Assembly: GCA_002368175.1 (NCBI GenBank)
Contig: AP018172.1
Location: 6,079,001 to 6,143,000, forward strand
Reading direction: 5' to 3'
Source: Calothrix sp. NIES-2098
GTDB taxonomy: Bacteria; Cyanobacteriota; Cyanobacteriia; Cyanobacteriales; Nostocaceae
Length of the DNA stretch: 64,000 nt
Shown here: piece after piece, positions 35,249 through 44,578 of the stretch
Layout: each line of letters starts with the position of its first letter
How positions within the stretch are numbered: the stretch's first letter is position 1
The notes under the pieces: generated by a model
What the model saw: the letters and a program-made list of their open reading frames with translations, nothing else
Databases searched by the model: none
What the model was told of the DNA's origin: nothing
Program-made: the position numbers and the translations under genes

Positions 35249-36346
35249 TCACTCAGAGAGTAAAACTTCTTTAGCGACAGTGCAATCAAGTTGAATTTGC
35301 GTTTTTAGAGCTTCGAGAGAAGCAAATTTTTGTTCGGGGCGGAGAAATTGTACTATCTGCACAGCCAGCTTTTTACCATACAAATCTCCCGACCAATCGA
35401 ACAAATGAACTTCCACAGATGTATCCGTACCATCGACTGTGGGACGATTCCCGATATTCATTACTCCTAATTGGGGATGAACCGCATCTGGTGTTTCATC
35501 GAGAATGGAAACGCGAACAGCATAAACACCTAGGCGCGGCAAAAACTTATCTTTTGGTAGTTGGAGGTTAGCTGTAGGAAAGCCAATAGTTCTACCAAGT
35601 TGTTTACCTTGAATCACAACACCAAAAAGAGTGTAATGACGTCCTAGGAGAAGATTGGCGCTTTTGATATCCCCATTTTCTAGGGTGTGGCGAATTAGTG
35701 AAGTGCTAATTGGCGGCTCTTGAGTTGGAGGAATGCTGAGACAATTAGTGTCTTCTGGCAATTTATCGCTACCTGCATAAGTTTCTAAGGCAACAATTGT
35801 TACAGGGATATCATACTTAGCGGCGAGTAATTGTAAATCCTTGGCTGTACCAGTGCGCTGTTTGCCAAAACAAAAATCTTGCCCCACACTAAGTTGCTGA
35901 CATCGCAGTTTTTGTATGAGAATCTTTTCTACGAAATCTTCCGGAGATAAAGCAGATAATTCTTTATCAAAGGGCAATAGTACCAGCTGTTCTATCCCCA
36001 GCGATCGCAATTGTTCAACTTTCTCATCAAGTGGAGTTAGTAACGCACGGGGTTGTCCCGAAAAAAACTCCTGTGGATGGGGATGAAAAGTGACAACAGT
36101 TGAGTAAATATGTTCTTGTGTTGGTGAGAGTTCTACTAAATTTCTTTCATCTGCGACCAACTTTTGCTCGTCCAACCCAGTCTCTGGGACTTGTCTTTTT
36201 GCCCGCTGCAAAACTGGTTGGATAACTCTTCGATGACCAAGATGCACGCCATCAAATTTGCCAAGAGCAACAGCAGTTGGCGTTAGTAGCTCTTCGGTCG
36301 CAGAAGCAACCCACACAGAACACCCATTTTGAGACAAATTTAGCAC
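35249..36346 (-). CDS. ribF: Bifunctional riboflavin kinase / FAD synthetase
   Basis: A 365-residue enzyme making FMN and then FAD from riboflavin. The N-terminal nucleotidyltransferase shows VALGKFDGVHLGHRRVI and FHPHPQEFF. The C-terminal riboflavin kinase shows GRTIGFPTANLQLP and LGVMNIGNRPTVDG. A hydrophilic insert near residues 50-75 makes it a little longer than usual. It is separated from the MoxR gene by a short repeat-rich gap. Confidence 0.95.
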   Translation of the reverse strand: MLNLSQNGCSVWVASATEELLTPTAVALGKFDGVHLGHRRVIQPVLQRAKRQVPETGLDEQKLVADERNLVELSPTQEHIYSTVVTFHPHPQEFFSGQPRALLTPLDEKVEQLRSLGIEQLVLLPFDKELSALSPEDFVEKILIQKLRCQQLSVGQDFCFGKQRTGTAKDLQLLAAKYDIPVTIVALETYAGSDKLPEDTNCLSIPPTQEPPISTSLIRHTLENGDIKSANLLLGRHYTLFGVVIQGKQLGRTIGFPTANLQLPKDKFLPRLGVYAVRVSILDETPDAVHPQLGVMNIGNRPTVDGTDTSVEVHLFDWSGDLYGKKLAVQIVQFLRPEQKFASLEALKTQIQLDCTVAKEVLLSE

Positions 36347-36425
36347 GTGGATTCTGGGATTTTAGGTTTATTTAGCTATCAGCCACAAGCTACCCTATGG
36401 GTAACTGCCAACAGAAGTACACACT

Positions 36426-36680
36426 TTAGGAATGGCACGCGACTCTACTGATTGTAAAACCGGAGCCTTTGGGCTGCTTACTTTGACATTTTGTGCCATC
36501 AGCCGATGTGTTTACACTAACTCCTTTGGCTAGTAGCGAAAGCATATCTGGCGGGAAGTCGCAAGCGTAAGTGGCTTGTGCTGTCAGTTTAACCGCTTTT
36601 TGCTGAGTCCAGAGAACCCCACACCAAAGCCAAAAAGGCTCTAGCTGTAAATTTTGGGTTATGGCGAGTATTTTACCCTT
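36426..36680 (-). pseudogene. Possible decayed gene or coding repeat without a start codon
   Basis: A minus-strand frame of 84 codons between ribF and the MBL-fold gene has protein-like composition (AVKLTAQATYACDFPPDMLS and KGSGFTISRVACHS before the stop), but has no ATG, GTG or TTG near its beginning and an in-frame stop directly upstream. I recognise no family. It may be the tail of a lost gene, or an untranslated RNA-like element that happens to stay open. Confidence 0.25.
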
Positions 36681-36837
36681 TCAGCCCTAACAGAGATAGT
36701 CTGAGGGCATTTATGCTTCTCTGGTGAACCCGCACAAGAATTCTTCGGTTTTCGCAGTTTAGCCAAAGTAACTCTCCCGCTGAGAGCTTTTGATCGCTAA
36801 TCTAATCTAAAATCTACCATCGGTGCGACAGCTAGCT

Positions 36838-37734
36838 TTACACAGAAAAGTTGCTTACTGGGCAAGATTCTGATAAAGAAACAGAAACAGGAATATTGAG
36901 CACCATTCCTTCCCTAGCCATGATTGCGTTTGGAAATTGCTCAACTACTTGTTTACCTATATCATCCAAAAAATCATCGTTGTGTGCGGGGTCATGGTGA
37001 AAAATTACCAAAGTCTTGACTTTAGCAGCTTTAGCCACCTTCACAGCTTCTTGCCAAGTAGAATGTCCCCAACCAATTCTAGGCGATGTTCGAGAACTGT
37101 ACTCGTCATCTGTATACGTAGAATCGTAGATGAGGATATCAGCGTTACGAGCTAGCCACAGGACATTTTCATCCAAGCGATCGGGAAAATGTTCTGTGTC
37201 GGTAATATAAGCAGCAGCACCATCACGCCAGTTGACTCGATATCCTATAGCTTCACCTGGATGATTGAGTGGCGCTGTTTCTACGATAATGTCATTGATG
37301 TGTATTGCTTGCCCCGCAGTAATGTCACAAAAATTCAAATTTGCCTGCATAATTTGCAAAGGCACAGGAAAATTAGGGTGAAGCATTTGGTCATTGAGGC
37401 GCTGTTCAATTGTGGAACCATCAGGAGCAATTGCGCCGTAGATCTTAAAACTGTTCCCCTGGATAAACCCTGGAGCAAAGAACGGAAATCCCTGCATATG
37501 GTCCCAGTGGGAGTGGGTGAAAAATATATGACCTTCTATCGGCATTTGGTGCAATAGAGATTGCCCCAAAACATGTAGTCCGGTTCCACCATCGAAAATT
37601 AAGCGTTTTCCGCCTACTTGCATGGCAATGCAAGGGGTATTACCGCCATAACGCACGGTGTGTGGCCCTGGACTGGGGATGCTGCCGCGAACGCCCCAAA
37701 ATTGCACGGTAAATTGGTTATCTAACCTAGACAT
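36838..37734 (-). CDS. MBL-fold metallohydrolase
   Basis: A 298-residue metallo-beta-lactamase-fold hydrolase. The metal motif is FFTHSHWDHMQGFPFF (HxHxDH type), with further ligands in APLNHPGEAIGY, YDSTYTDDEY and IFHHDPAHND. The N-terminal FWGVRGSIPSPGPHTVRYGG block is shared with a cyanobacterial/proteobacterial subgroup of phosphodiesterase-like MBL proteins; substrate unknown. The ATG at 37734 is preferred over a TTG eleven codons upstream. Confidence 0.88.
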   Translation of the reverse strand: MSRLDNQFTVQFWGVRGSIPSPGPHTVRYGGNTPCIAMQVGGKRLIFDGGTGLHVLGQSLLHQMPIEGHIFFTHSHWDHMQGFPFFAPGFIQGNSFKIYGAIAPDGSTIEQRLNDQMLHPNFPVPLQIMQANLNFCDITAGQAIHINDIIVETAPLNHPGEAIGYRVNWRDGAAAYITDTEHFPDRLDENVLWLARNADILIYDSTYTDDEYSSRTSPRIGWGHSTWQEAVKVAKAAKVKTLVIFHHDPAHNDDFLDDIGKQVVEQFPNAIMAREGMVLNIPVSVSLSESCPVSNFSV

Positions 37735-38028
37735 GGGTGTTGCTTGCTGGACTGAGCGGGCGATCAATAAAACAAATTGCTACTTATTTTTGTTAAGTTT
37801 ATACGGTCTTACCATTTTGGTAGCGGAGAATTTCTTGGTAAAACAGCATACACTTTTTAAGGCTAGTTTTGTAAACCTGAGTGAGAGATTACTAAGCACA
37901 AGCCTTAAGTTGTTTGGGCTTAAGTTTAGCAGTGAGATCGAGAGCGTTTCTACTTTATAGCTTAAATTTGGCAATAATGGATTTAACTACCTCCAGAGTT
38001 TCAAAGTTTTCTTTAGGTAACAAAGTTT

Positions 38029-38826
38029 TTACGGAAATTTAAATTCCCACTCTGACAATTGATTAATTCCAGTTGCATAAGTGAGGTTGTATTGTAATGG
38101 CGTTATACTAATGTAGTTTTTACGGATAACATGCACGTCAATGGGTATGTTTTGAGGTAATTTCAAGCCTTCTGGAGGTTCTATGTCTTCAAGAACTTCA
38201 CCAGTTAACCAGTAGTAGGTTTTACCACGAGGATCGATTCGCTTGTCAAAAACATCAACGTAGCGCCGCACTCCCTGACGAGTGATTGTGACTCCAGCAA
38301 TTTCTTCCCAGGCTACTGGGGGAATATTCACATTGAGCAACATTAACTCAGGCAGGGGTTTTGCTGCCAGTTGTGCGACTAGAATTTGGGCAAAGCGAGC
38401 AGCAACTTGAAAGTCTTTAGATGTATGACTGGCAAGGCTGAGGGCAACGCTAGGAAGACCTTCAATTATACCTTCCATAGCAGCAGACACAGTTCCGGAA
38501 TAGAGAATTTCCGTCCCTAAATTAGCTCCTTGATTAATGCCAGAGAGTACCAAGTCAGGAGGTGACTCTAACAAAGCCCAAAGTGCTAATTTCACACAGT
38601 CTGAGGGGGTGCCATCGCACGCCCAAGCTTTGACTGCGGGATGAAAAATGGACTCGACAATTTCCGCACGAATTGGTTGGTGTAAAGTTAATCCATGTCC
38701 AGTTGCCGATCGCTCTCGATCTGGGCAAACTACAGTTACATCATGACCTGCCTCTGCCAAGCTGTTGGCTAAGGTACGAATACCCAAGGCAGAAACTCCG
38801 TCATCATTGCTAATGAGTAATTTCAT
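38029..38826 (-). CDS. surE: 5'/3'-nucleotidase SurE
   Basis: A 265-residue metal-dependent nucleotidase that dephosphorylates nucleoside monophosphates and is linked to stress survival. The N-terminal LLISNDDGVSALGI, the PDRERSATGHGLT block and the LSGINQGANLG motif are diagnostic. Length is typical. It is divergent from pheS across a repeat-rich gap. Confidence 0.96.
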   Translation of the reverse strand: MKLLISNDDGVSALGIRTLANSLAEAGHDVTVVCPDRERSATGHGLTLHQPIRAEIVESIFHPAVKAWACDGTPSDCVKLALWALLESPPDLVLSGINQGANLGTEILYSGTVSAAMEGIIEGLPSVALSLASHTSKDFQVAARFAQILVAQLAAKPLPELMLLNVNIPPVAWEEIAGVTITRQGVRRYVDVFDKRIDPRGKTYYWLTGEVLEDIEPPEGLKLPQNIPIDVHVIRKNYISITPLQYNLTYATGINQLSEWEFKFP

Positions 38827-39077
38827 CGTTATTGGTTATTAGTCATTGGTCATTAGTCATTAGTTATTTGATATTAGACATTTGTCAATGTCTGGTGTCA
38901 CAAGCATTAGGCAAAAAAACATTCTCACACACCTAATCACCTCTAAACTGGTAAACAGAGGTTTGGTTTTGATCCTTGCCTTTGACCTGTTAAGGTCATA
39001 TTACTAAGGTCACTGGTAATTATGTTCTCAGTTCTAGAAATAATGACCAATGACAAATGACAAATGACTAATAACTA
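38827..39077. repeat. Inverted TCATTAGTCATTAG repeat tracts flanking the surE-pheS gap
   Basis: The left side reads GTCATTGGTCATTAGTCATT and the right side AATGACCAATGACAAATGAC, so the ends of this 250-bp gap are inverted copies of a simple repeat common in Nostocales. The right tract runs directly into the pheS start codon and the left one begins directly upstream of the surE start. Confidence 0.8.
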
Positions 39078-40070
39078 ATGACTAGCAATTTAGAGGCTCA
39101 ACTTTTAGCACTACGGCAGGAAGGAGAAAAAGCGATCGCAGCCGCTGATACCTTGGAACGCCTGGAAGAACTCAGAGTCAATTATCTGGGTAAAAAAGGG
39201 CAACTTGGGGCACTGTTGCGAAGTATGGGGCAAATGAGTGCAGAGGAACGCCCAAAAATTGGGGCGATCGCCAATACTGTTAAAGAATCGTTACAAAATA
39301 GCTTAGACAAGCAGCGCACTACCCTAGAAACTGCTCAAATTCAAGCTCAGTTAGAGGCTGAAACTCTGGATGTGACCATGCCAGGAATTTATCGCCCCCA
39401 AGGTCGTATCCATCCTCTAAATGGCATTATTGACCGGGCGCTGGATATCTTTGTTGGCATGGGCTACACCGTAGCTCAAGGGCCAGAGATGGAAACAGAT
39501 TACTACAATTTTGAGGCGCTGAATACTCCGCCCGATCACCCAGCCCGTGATATGCAGGATACTTTCTACCTGCCAGATGGTAATCTCCTGCGTACTCATA
39601 CATCTTCAGTGCAAATCCGTTACATGGAAACTGAGGAACCACCAATCCGGGTGGTTGCACCAGGGCGCGTTTACCGTCGAGATAATGTAGATGCTACTCA
39701 TTCGGCAGTTTTTCATCAAATCGAGCTTTTAGCTATTGATGAGGGACTGACATTTACAGACCTCAAGGGTGCGATTAAGGTGTTTCTCCAAGCGATGTTT
39801 GGCGATCTGCCAATTCGCTTCCGTGCTAGTTATTTTCCATTTACAGAACCTTCAGCTGAAGTTGATTTGCAATGGAATGGGCGCTGGCTGGAAGTTATGG
39901 GTTGCGGTATGGTCGATCCAAATGTGCTGAAATCTGTGGGTTATGACCCTGAGATTTATACCGGATTTGCTGCGGGTTTCGGTGTGGAACGCTTTGCGAT
40001 GGTTCTACACCAAATAGATGATATTCGTCGTTTGTACGCCAGCGATTTGCGGTTTTTGCAGCAATTTTAG
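39078..40070 (+). CDS. pheS: Phenylalanyl-tRNA synthetase alpha subunit
   Basis: A 330-residue class II synthetase subunit charging tRNA-Phe together with PheT. The N-terminal coiled-coil helices (residues 1-85) are followed by the class II core: motif 2 region VVAPGRVYRRDNVDATHSAV with FHQIELLAIDEGLTF, FRASYFPFTEPSAEV and motif 3 GFAAGFGVERFAMVLHQIDD. The start ATG lies at the end of a simple repeat tract and has no strong Shine-Dalgarno. pheT is not adjacent, as is usual in cyanobacteria. Confidence 0.97.
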   Translation: MTSNLEAQLLALRQEGEKAIAAADTLERLEELRVNYLGKKGQLGALLRSMGQMSAEERPKIGAIANTVKESLQNSLDKQRTTLETAQIQAQLEAETLDVTMPGIYRPQGRIHPLNGIIDRALDIFVGMGYTVAQGPEMETDYYNFEALNTPPDHPARDMQDTFYLPDGNLLRTHTSSVQIRYMETEEPPIRVVAPGRVYRRDNVDATHSAVFHQIELLAIDEGLTFTDLKGAIKVFLQAMFGDLPIRFRASYFPFTEPSAEVDLQWNGRWLEVMGCGMVDPNVLKSVGYDPEIYTGFAAGFGVERFAMVLHQIDDIRRLYASDLRFLQQF

Positions 40071-40149
40071 GCAACCGTCAATAGTCAATAGTCCAGAGTG
40101 ATTGTTGACTTTTGACTCTGAAAAAGTAGAAAAATTAATATAAATTAAT

Positions 40150-40312
40150 GAACCGCAGAGACAGGGTGAGACAGCGCTGCGGGAGGGTTTCCAACGCCAC
40201 TTGCTACCCTGCAGGAAGCCGCTTTGCGTCTACAAGTCGGGGAACCCGCCCAACGCAGTGGCTCCTCCGCAGGTGACTGCGAACCCGGAGGGAGAACACA
40301 GAGGAAAGATAA
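40150..40312. repeat. Composite dispersed repeat after pheS
   Basis: AACCGCAGAGACAGGGTGAG, GCTACCCTGCAGGAAGCCGC, TTTGCGTCTACAAGTCGGGG and CCGCCCAACGCAGTGG. It combines modules seen at 23424-23592, and the GGAAGCCGCTTTGCGTCTAC part matches the insertion in the tRNA-like gene at 55223-55250. Confidence 0.8.
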
Positions 40313-40336
40313 ATAGAGACTAGTATTTACAAATGA

Positions 40337-41827
40337 CTAATGACAACAGCGATCGCAGTGTCCACAATGCAAGCTAGCGGCTTCTTTGTCAAAACCAAAG
40401 GCGTTTAATAAGAACTGCCAGCGACATTGTTTGTTATGAAGATATTGATTCATTTGTTTGGCAGCTTGTAGTTGGGTGAGAGGTTGCTTATCCACCCCTT
40501 GCTTGATGATGTAATGGAAAGGGTCAAGCCAGTTTAACTGACCGCTGCTGTGGAGTAAAGAAAGTGCGATCGCACTATCGGGAAATTGTCGCGCTACTGC
40601 ACTTACTTCTCCCTGTTTCGGCAGTTTTTTCACGAGTTGCTGTGCTGTTTGCTGTTGCGATCGCATTTGTTCTTCAAAAAACTGCTGTCTTTGTTTATCC
40701 TCTGAATCTAACCAACCTGTAGGTTCGCTTACCAAAGTCAGTGCTTCGGCTGGTTTACCATCTCTTCCCGCACGTCCAATTTCTTGCACATATTCTGAAA
40801 GCAGCAGCGGCGCGTGAAAGTGAACTACCCAACGCACATCTGGTTTATTTATCCCCATACCAAACGCACAGGTACAAACCACAAATGGCATTTTTCCACT
40901 TAGCCAGCTTGCTTCAACAGCACGGCGTTCTTCCGCACTCAGTCCTGCGTGATAACTAGCTGTAACATAATCCATCTCTGCTAAGGTTGCTGCTAACTTC
41001 TCACTATCTCGTCTGGTACGCACATAAACTAATCCTGCTTGTTGCGGTCGATTTTTAATAAATTGGATCAATTTTTGCTTTCTACCCCTTGGAGTCCAAG
41101 CAATGCAGACGTTGAGATGCAAATTCGGACGGTAGGGATTGAGGCGATAAATATCTGGTTGTTGTAATTCTAAAACTGTAGAAATAATTTTTTGGGCTAA
41201 AGGGTCAGCTGTGGCTGTAAAAGCTGCAACACTAATTTTTGTTCCTGGCGGTTTTGATTTCAGTAATGCTGGGCGCACTGCCCCTAATCTGCGATAAGCT
41301 GGGCGAAATGTTTCGCCCCACTGCACTAAACAATGAGCTTCATCTAAAATGATGCCATTAATCTGCAATTGTGGCTCGCACAATCTTTCCCACACTGGGG
41401 TACTGAGTAAAGTTTCTGGTGATAAATACAGTAATCTGAGTTTTTGTCTGTCCAATGCTTGCAGCGTCAAGCGACGTTGGGATGCAGGTAGTTCGCTATG
41501 TAACAGTGCTGCACTCAGGTTTAATTGACGTAATTCCTGCACTTGGTTTTCCATCAACGCTACCAAGGGAGAGACTACCAAAGTTAATCCTGTTTGTAGA
41601 AGTGCGGGAAGTTGAAAACAAATCGACTTACCGCCACCTGTGGGCATAATAATCAGTGCATCTTTTTGCGCCAATAAACTGCTGACGATTTCTCCCTGTG
41701 GTGGACGAAAATTGTCATAACCCCAAATTTTTTTAAAGGTAGCAAGGACTGAGTTCCAAGATGTTCTGCTTGATTCATAATTCATAATAGATGTAACCCG
41801 ATCTCTGCTGAATATAGCCTTTTTCAT
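40337..41827 (-). CDS. recQ: Short RecQ-family ATP-dependent DNA helicase
   Basis: A 496-residue superfamily 2 DNA helicase. Motifs: Walker A MPTGGGKSICFQLPALL, DEAH box ILDEAHCLVQWG followed by the aromatic-rich FRPAYRRLG, FTATADP, and motif VI EIGRAGRDGKPAEA. A zinc-binding end (CRW ... CGHCDRC) is present, but the C-terminal HRDC domain of E. coli RecQ is absent. It probably acts in recombination or fork repair. A second start 14 codons inside (41785) is possible. Confidence 0.9.
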   Translation of the reverse strand: MKKAIFSRDRVTSIMNYESSRTSWNSVLATFKKIWGYDNFRPPQGEIVSSLLAQKDALIIMPTGGGKSICFQLPALLQTGLTLVVSPLVALMENQVQELRQLNLSAALLHSELPASQRRLTLQALDRQKLRLLYLSPETLLSTPVWERLCEPQLQINGIILDEAHCLVQWGETFRPAYRRLGAVRPALLKSKPPGTKISVAAFTATADPLAQKIISTVLELQQPDIYRLNPYRPNLHLNVCIAWTPRGRKQKLIQFIKNRPQQAGLVYVRTRRDSEKLAATLAEMDYVTASYHAGLSAEERRAVEASWLSGKMPFVVCTCAFGMGINKPDVRWVVHFHAPLLLSEYVQEIGRAGRDGKPAEALTLVSEPTGWLDSEDKQRQQFFEEQMRSQQQTAQQLVKKLPKQGEVSAVARQFPDSAIALSLLHSSGQLNWLDPFHYIIKQGVDKQPLTQLQAAKQMNQYLHNKQCRWQFLLNAFGFDKEAASLHCGHCDRCCH

Positions 41828-41936
41828 TCTGCTAACGTTTCAGTAATTTCATCATCTTTGTAAAAATGAGATCGCTGGAGATTAGATTACTATCTATCAA
41901 CTAATTAAACTCAATGTTCAAGATATTCAGGTAGCA

Positions 41937-42374
41937 ATGAACGAAGAATTAAAACATAGATTTTACATCAGCACAGATAAATCAAAACTCGATATCAAAA
42001 TGATTCACAATTTTCTGCGCAGTTCTTATTGGGCAGAGAATATGCCATTAGCCACACTGGAGAAGGCAATTTACAATTCTCTGTGTTTTGGACTTTATGA
42101 AGATAACCAGCAAGTCGGTTTTGCCAGGGTAATTACCGATTATGCTACTTCTGCTTTGTTGAAAGATGTGTTTATTGTGGAGCCTTATCGAGGGCAAGGT
42201 TTAGGAAAATGGTTTGTGCAATATATTTTGGAAGAACCAGAACTTCAAGATGTCCAAAGGTGGTTGTTAGGAACAAAAGATGCTCATGGCTTATACCGAC
42301 GCTACGGTTTTAGAAACTTGACACAACCAGAAAGAATGATGATGCGTTTACATCCCAATACTTCTGAAACTTAA
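41937..42374 (+). CDS. GNAT-family N-acetyltransferase
   Basis: A 145-residue acetyltransferase. The acetyl-CoA binding motif A is VFIVEPYRGQGLGKWFVQYI, preceded by the beta strand GFARVITDYATSALLKDV; LGTKDAHGLYRRYGF is typical of the C-terminal end. The acceptor substrate is unknown. It is a single gene divergent from the helicase gene. Confidence 0.88.
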   Translation: MNEELKHRFYISTDKSKLDIKMIHNFLRSSYWAENMPLATLEKAIYNSLCFGLYEDNQQVGFARVITDYATSALLKDVFIVEPYRGQGLGKWFVQYILEEPELQDVQRWLLGTKDAHGLYRRYGFRNLTQPERMMMRLHPNTSET

Positions 42375-42779
42375 GGTTATTTATCAAATAGAATTTAGTA
42401 AAGATTCTGTACAACTGACAGATATATCAGTGGATTGAATACTCAGCGAAATAGTTCTGAGGAGCCGTGTGAGCAATTTTCTCAGATCGCTCGGACTAGC
42501 ATTCCCGATTAAAAACTAATATTAATGGCTCTTATGGCTGAAAAGTTAGGACTCGGTGCCCCCAAACAATAATTAATTTTGATTGCTGTATTCTCACTTT
42601 TAATTCTGATTCTAGAATTAAGAAAATAAATATAAAAAATAACTGTGATTTCTAAATAATAAATGGGAATCATAAGTTTTGGGCTGTAGAACAAGCGATT
42701 TTTTTATTAAGAGCTTCAGAGTTTCTTTATTATTGGCCAATAAAATTGATTGGAATGCTGACGATGAATTTTAAACTTT
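42375..42779. other. Gene-free AT-rich stretch
   Basis: About 400 AT-rich bases upstream of the MHYT kinase. I see no gene, structured RNA or terminator in it. Confidence 0.45.
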
Positions 42780-44507
42780 ATGAGTACGCTTATTACTGGT
42801 GTTTATGATTTTCGTTTATTAATTCTTTCAATTGCGATCGCACTTCTTGCTGCTTACACAGCTTTAGATTTAGCTGGACAAGTCCGCACGTCTTCGGGAT
42901 ATGCACGCATCGGCTGGTTGATTGGTGGTGCGATCGCAATGGGAACGGGTATTTGGTCAATGCACTTTGTCGGAATGCTGGCTTTTTGTTTGCCAATTCC
43001 CGTGAAATACGATGTTTACACTGTGTTGATATCGATACTGGCAGCAATCTTGGCTTCAGGATCTGCTTTATTCGCAATCGGTCAGGAAGTGGGGGGCACC
43101 CTCAATTTACTGGGTGGTAGTCTATTGATGGGGCTGGGTATTACCACCATGCATTACACAGGTATGGCAGCTATGCGCTTGAGCGCTAGTATCCATTACA
43201 ACTATCTATTAGTCGGACTTTCAGTTGCGATCGCTTTTATCGTTTCATTAGCGGCTTTGTGGTTGGCATTTCATTTACCCGATCGCACCACCAGCGCCCA
43301 TAGAAAGCAGAAAATAGTTAGTGCGATCGTCATGGGTGCAGCTATCCCGATTATGCATTACACGGGTATGGCAGCTACTAGCTTTCATGTTACAGCAGTA
43401 GCAGACATCCCATCAGTCATGACCTTTGACTCTTCTGTACTATCCACTACTATCGGCATTGTCACCTTTGCAATTTTAGGATTAGCATTGCTAATCTCTT
43501 TAGAAACAACTGCAATTGAGAGAACGGTAGCCTTAGCCAATCTCGAACGTGAAATTGCCCAACGCCAGCAGGTAGAAAAGCTTCTCCAACTTGAACAAGC
43601 ACGAAAACTGGAACAGGCTTTGAAAGAATTGCAACAAACTCAAGCAAAATTAGTCCATACAGAAAAAATATCTTCCCTAGGACAACTAGTTGCAGGAGTT
43701 GCCCATGAAGTGAATAATCCTGTCAGTTTTATTTCTGGTAACTTGTCTCACGCCCACCAGTATGTTCAAGATTTAATCGCGTTACTCAAACTCTACTACC
43801 AACAGTTTCCTCACCCAGGTATGGAAATTGAAAAGCAAATCAAAACTATTGAGTTGGAATATTTGCTGGAAGATTTGCCCAAAATGATTTCTTCGATGAA
43901 ACTTGGTACTGACCGCATTAAAGAAATTATGGAATCGTTGCGGAATTTTTCACGAGTAGATGGAACTGATAAAAAAGCTGCTGATATTCATCAGGGAATT
44001 AACACCACGCTGATGATTTTGCAACATCGTCTCAAAGCACAACCAAATCGTCCTGCTATTCAAGTTGTGAAGTACTATGGTAATTTACCTCAGGTTGAAT
44101 GCTATCTCGGACAACTCAACCAAGTTTTTATGAATTTACTAGCAAATGCAATTGATGCTTTAGAAGAGTCTAACAATGACAAAAGTTTTACCCATATACT
44201 TGAGCATCCTAATGTAATTACCATCAGTACCAGCAGCGATGATAATTATGTCACGATCGCAATTGCTGATAATGGAACTGGAATGGCAGAAGAAGTGCGA
44301 TCGCAAGTATTTGACGCATTCTTCACAACCAAGGTAGAAGGTAAAGGTACAGGCTTAGGACTAGCTATCAGTCATGAAATTATCACAGACATCCACGGTG
44401 GTAGTTTGCAGTGTGTCTCTTCTCTAGGAAAAGGTACAGAGTTTATTATTCAAATTCCTATACTGACAAAAGTTTCTCATAGTTCGCGCTCTGCAATCTG
44501 CATTTGA
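42780..44507 (+). CDS. MHYT-domain sensor histidine kinase
   Basis: A 575-residue membrane sensor. The N-terminal half has seven hydrophobic segments carrying three MHYT-type motifs (SMHFVGM, TMHYTGMAAM, IMHYTGMAA), thought to bind a metal and sense O2, CO or NO. A coiled coil (residues 250-295) leads to the kinase: H box GVAHEVNNPVSFISGNL, N box FMNLLANAIDAL, G boxes ADNGTGM and GTGLGLAISHEII. It is probably at the plasma membrane. No cognate regulator is adjacent. Confidence 0.93.
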   Translation: MSTLITGVYDFRLLILSIAIALLAAYTALDLAGQVRTSSGYARIGWLIGGAIAMGTGIWSMHFVGMLAFCLPIPVKYDVYTVLISILAAILASGSALFAIGQEVGGTLNLLGGSLLMGLGITTMHYTGMAAMRLSASIHYNYLLVGLSVAIAFIVSLAALWLAFHLPDRTTSAHRKQKIVSAIVMGAAIPIMHYTGMAATSFHVTAVADIPSVMTFDSSVLSTTIGIVTFAILGLALLISLETTAIERTVALANLEREIAQRQQVEKLLQLEQARKLEQALKELQQTQAKLVHTEKISSLGQLVAGVAHEVNNPVSFISGNLSHAHQYVQDLIALLKLYYQQFPHPGMEIEKQIKTIELEYLLEDLPKMISSMKLGTDRIKEIMESLRNFSRVDGTDKKAADIHQGINTTLMILQHRLKAQPNRPAIQVVKYYGNLPQVECYLGQLNQVFMNLLANAIDALEESNNDKSFTHILEHPNVITISTSSDDNYVTIAIADNGTGMAEEVRSQVFDAFFTTKVEGKGTGLGLAISHEIITDIHGGSLQCVSSLGKGTEFIIQIPILTKVSHSSRSAICI

Positions 44508-44521
44508 TACTCGATCGAAAT

Positions 44522-44562
44522 AACCCTTGCAACTCTCCTAAAGTGGAGAATTAGCAAGGGTT
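44522..44562. terminator. Hairpin between the MHYT kinase and leuA
   Basis: AACCCTTGC (44522-44530) and GCAAGGGTT (44554-44562) form a 9-bp stem with an inner CTCTCC/GGAGA pairing. It sits between two converging genes, but T-runs are weak on both sides. Confidence 0.55.
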
Positions 44563-44578
44563 ACAAGTCAAAATGTCT

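Noticed and set aside
44522..44562. Leucine-responsive attenuator for leuA
   Set aside because: The hairpin is at the 3' end of leuA, not in its leader, and no Leu-rich leader peptide is seen upstream of 46183.
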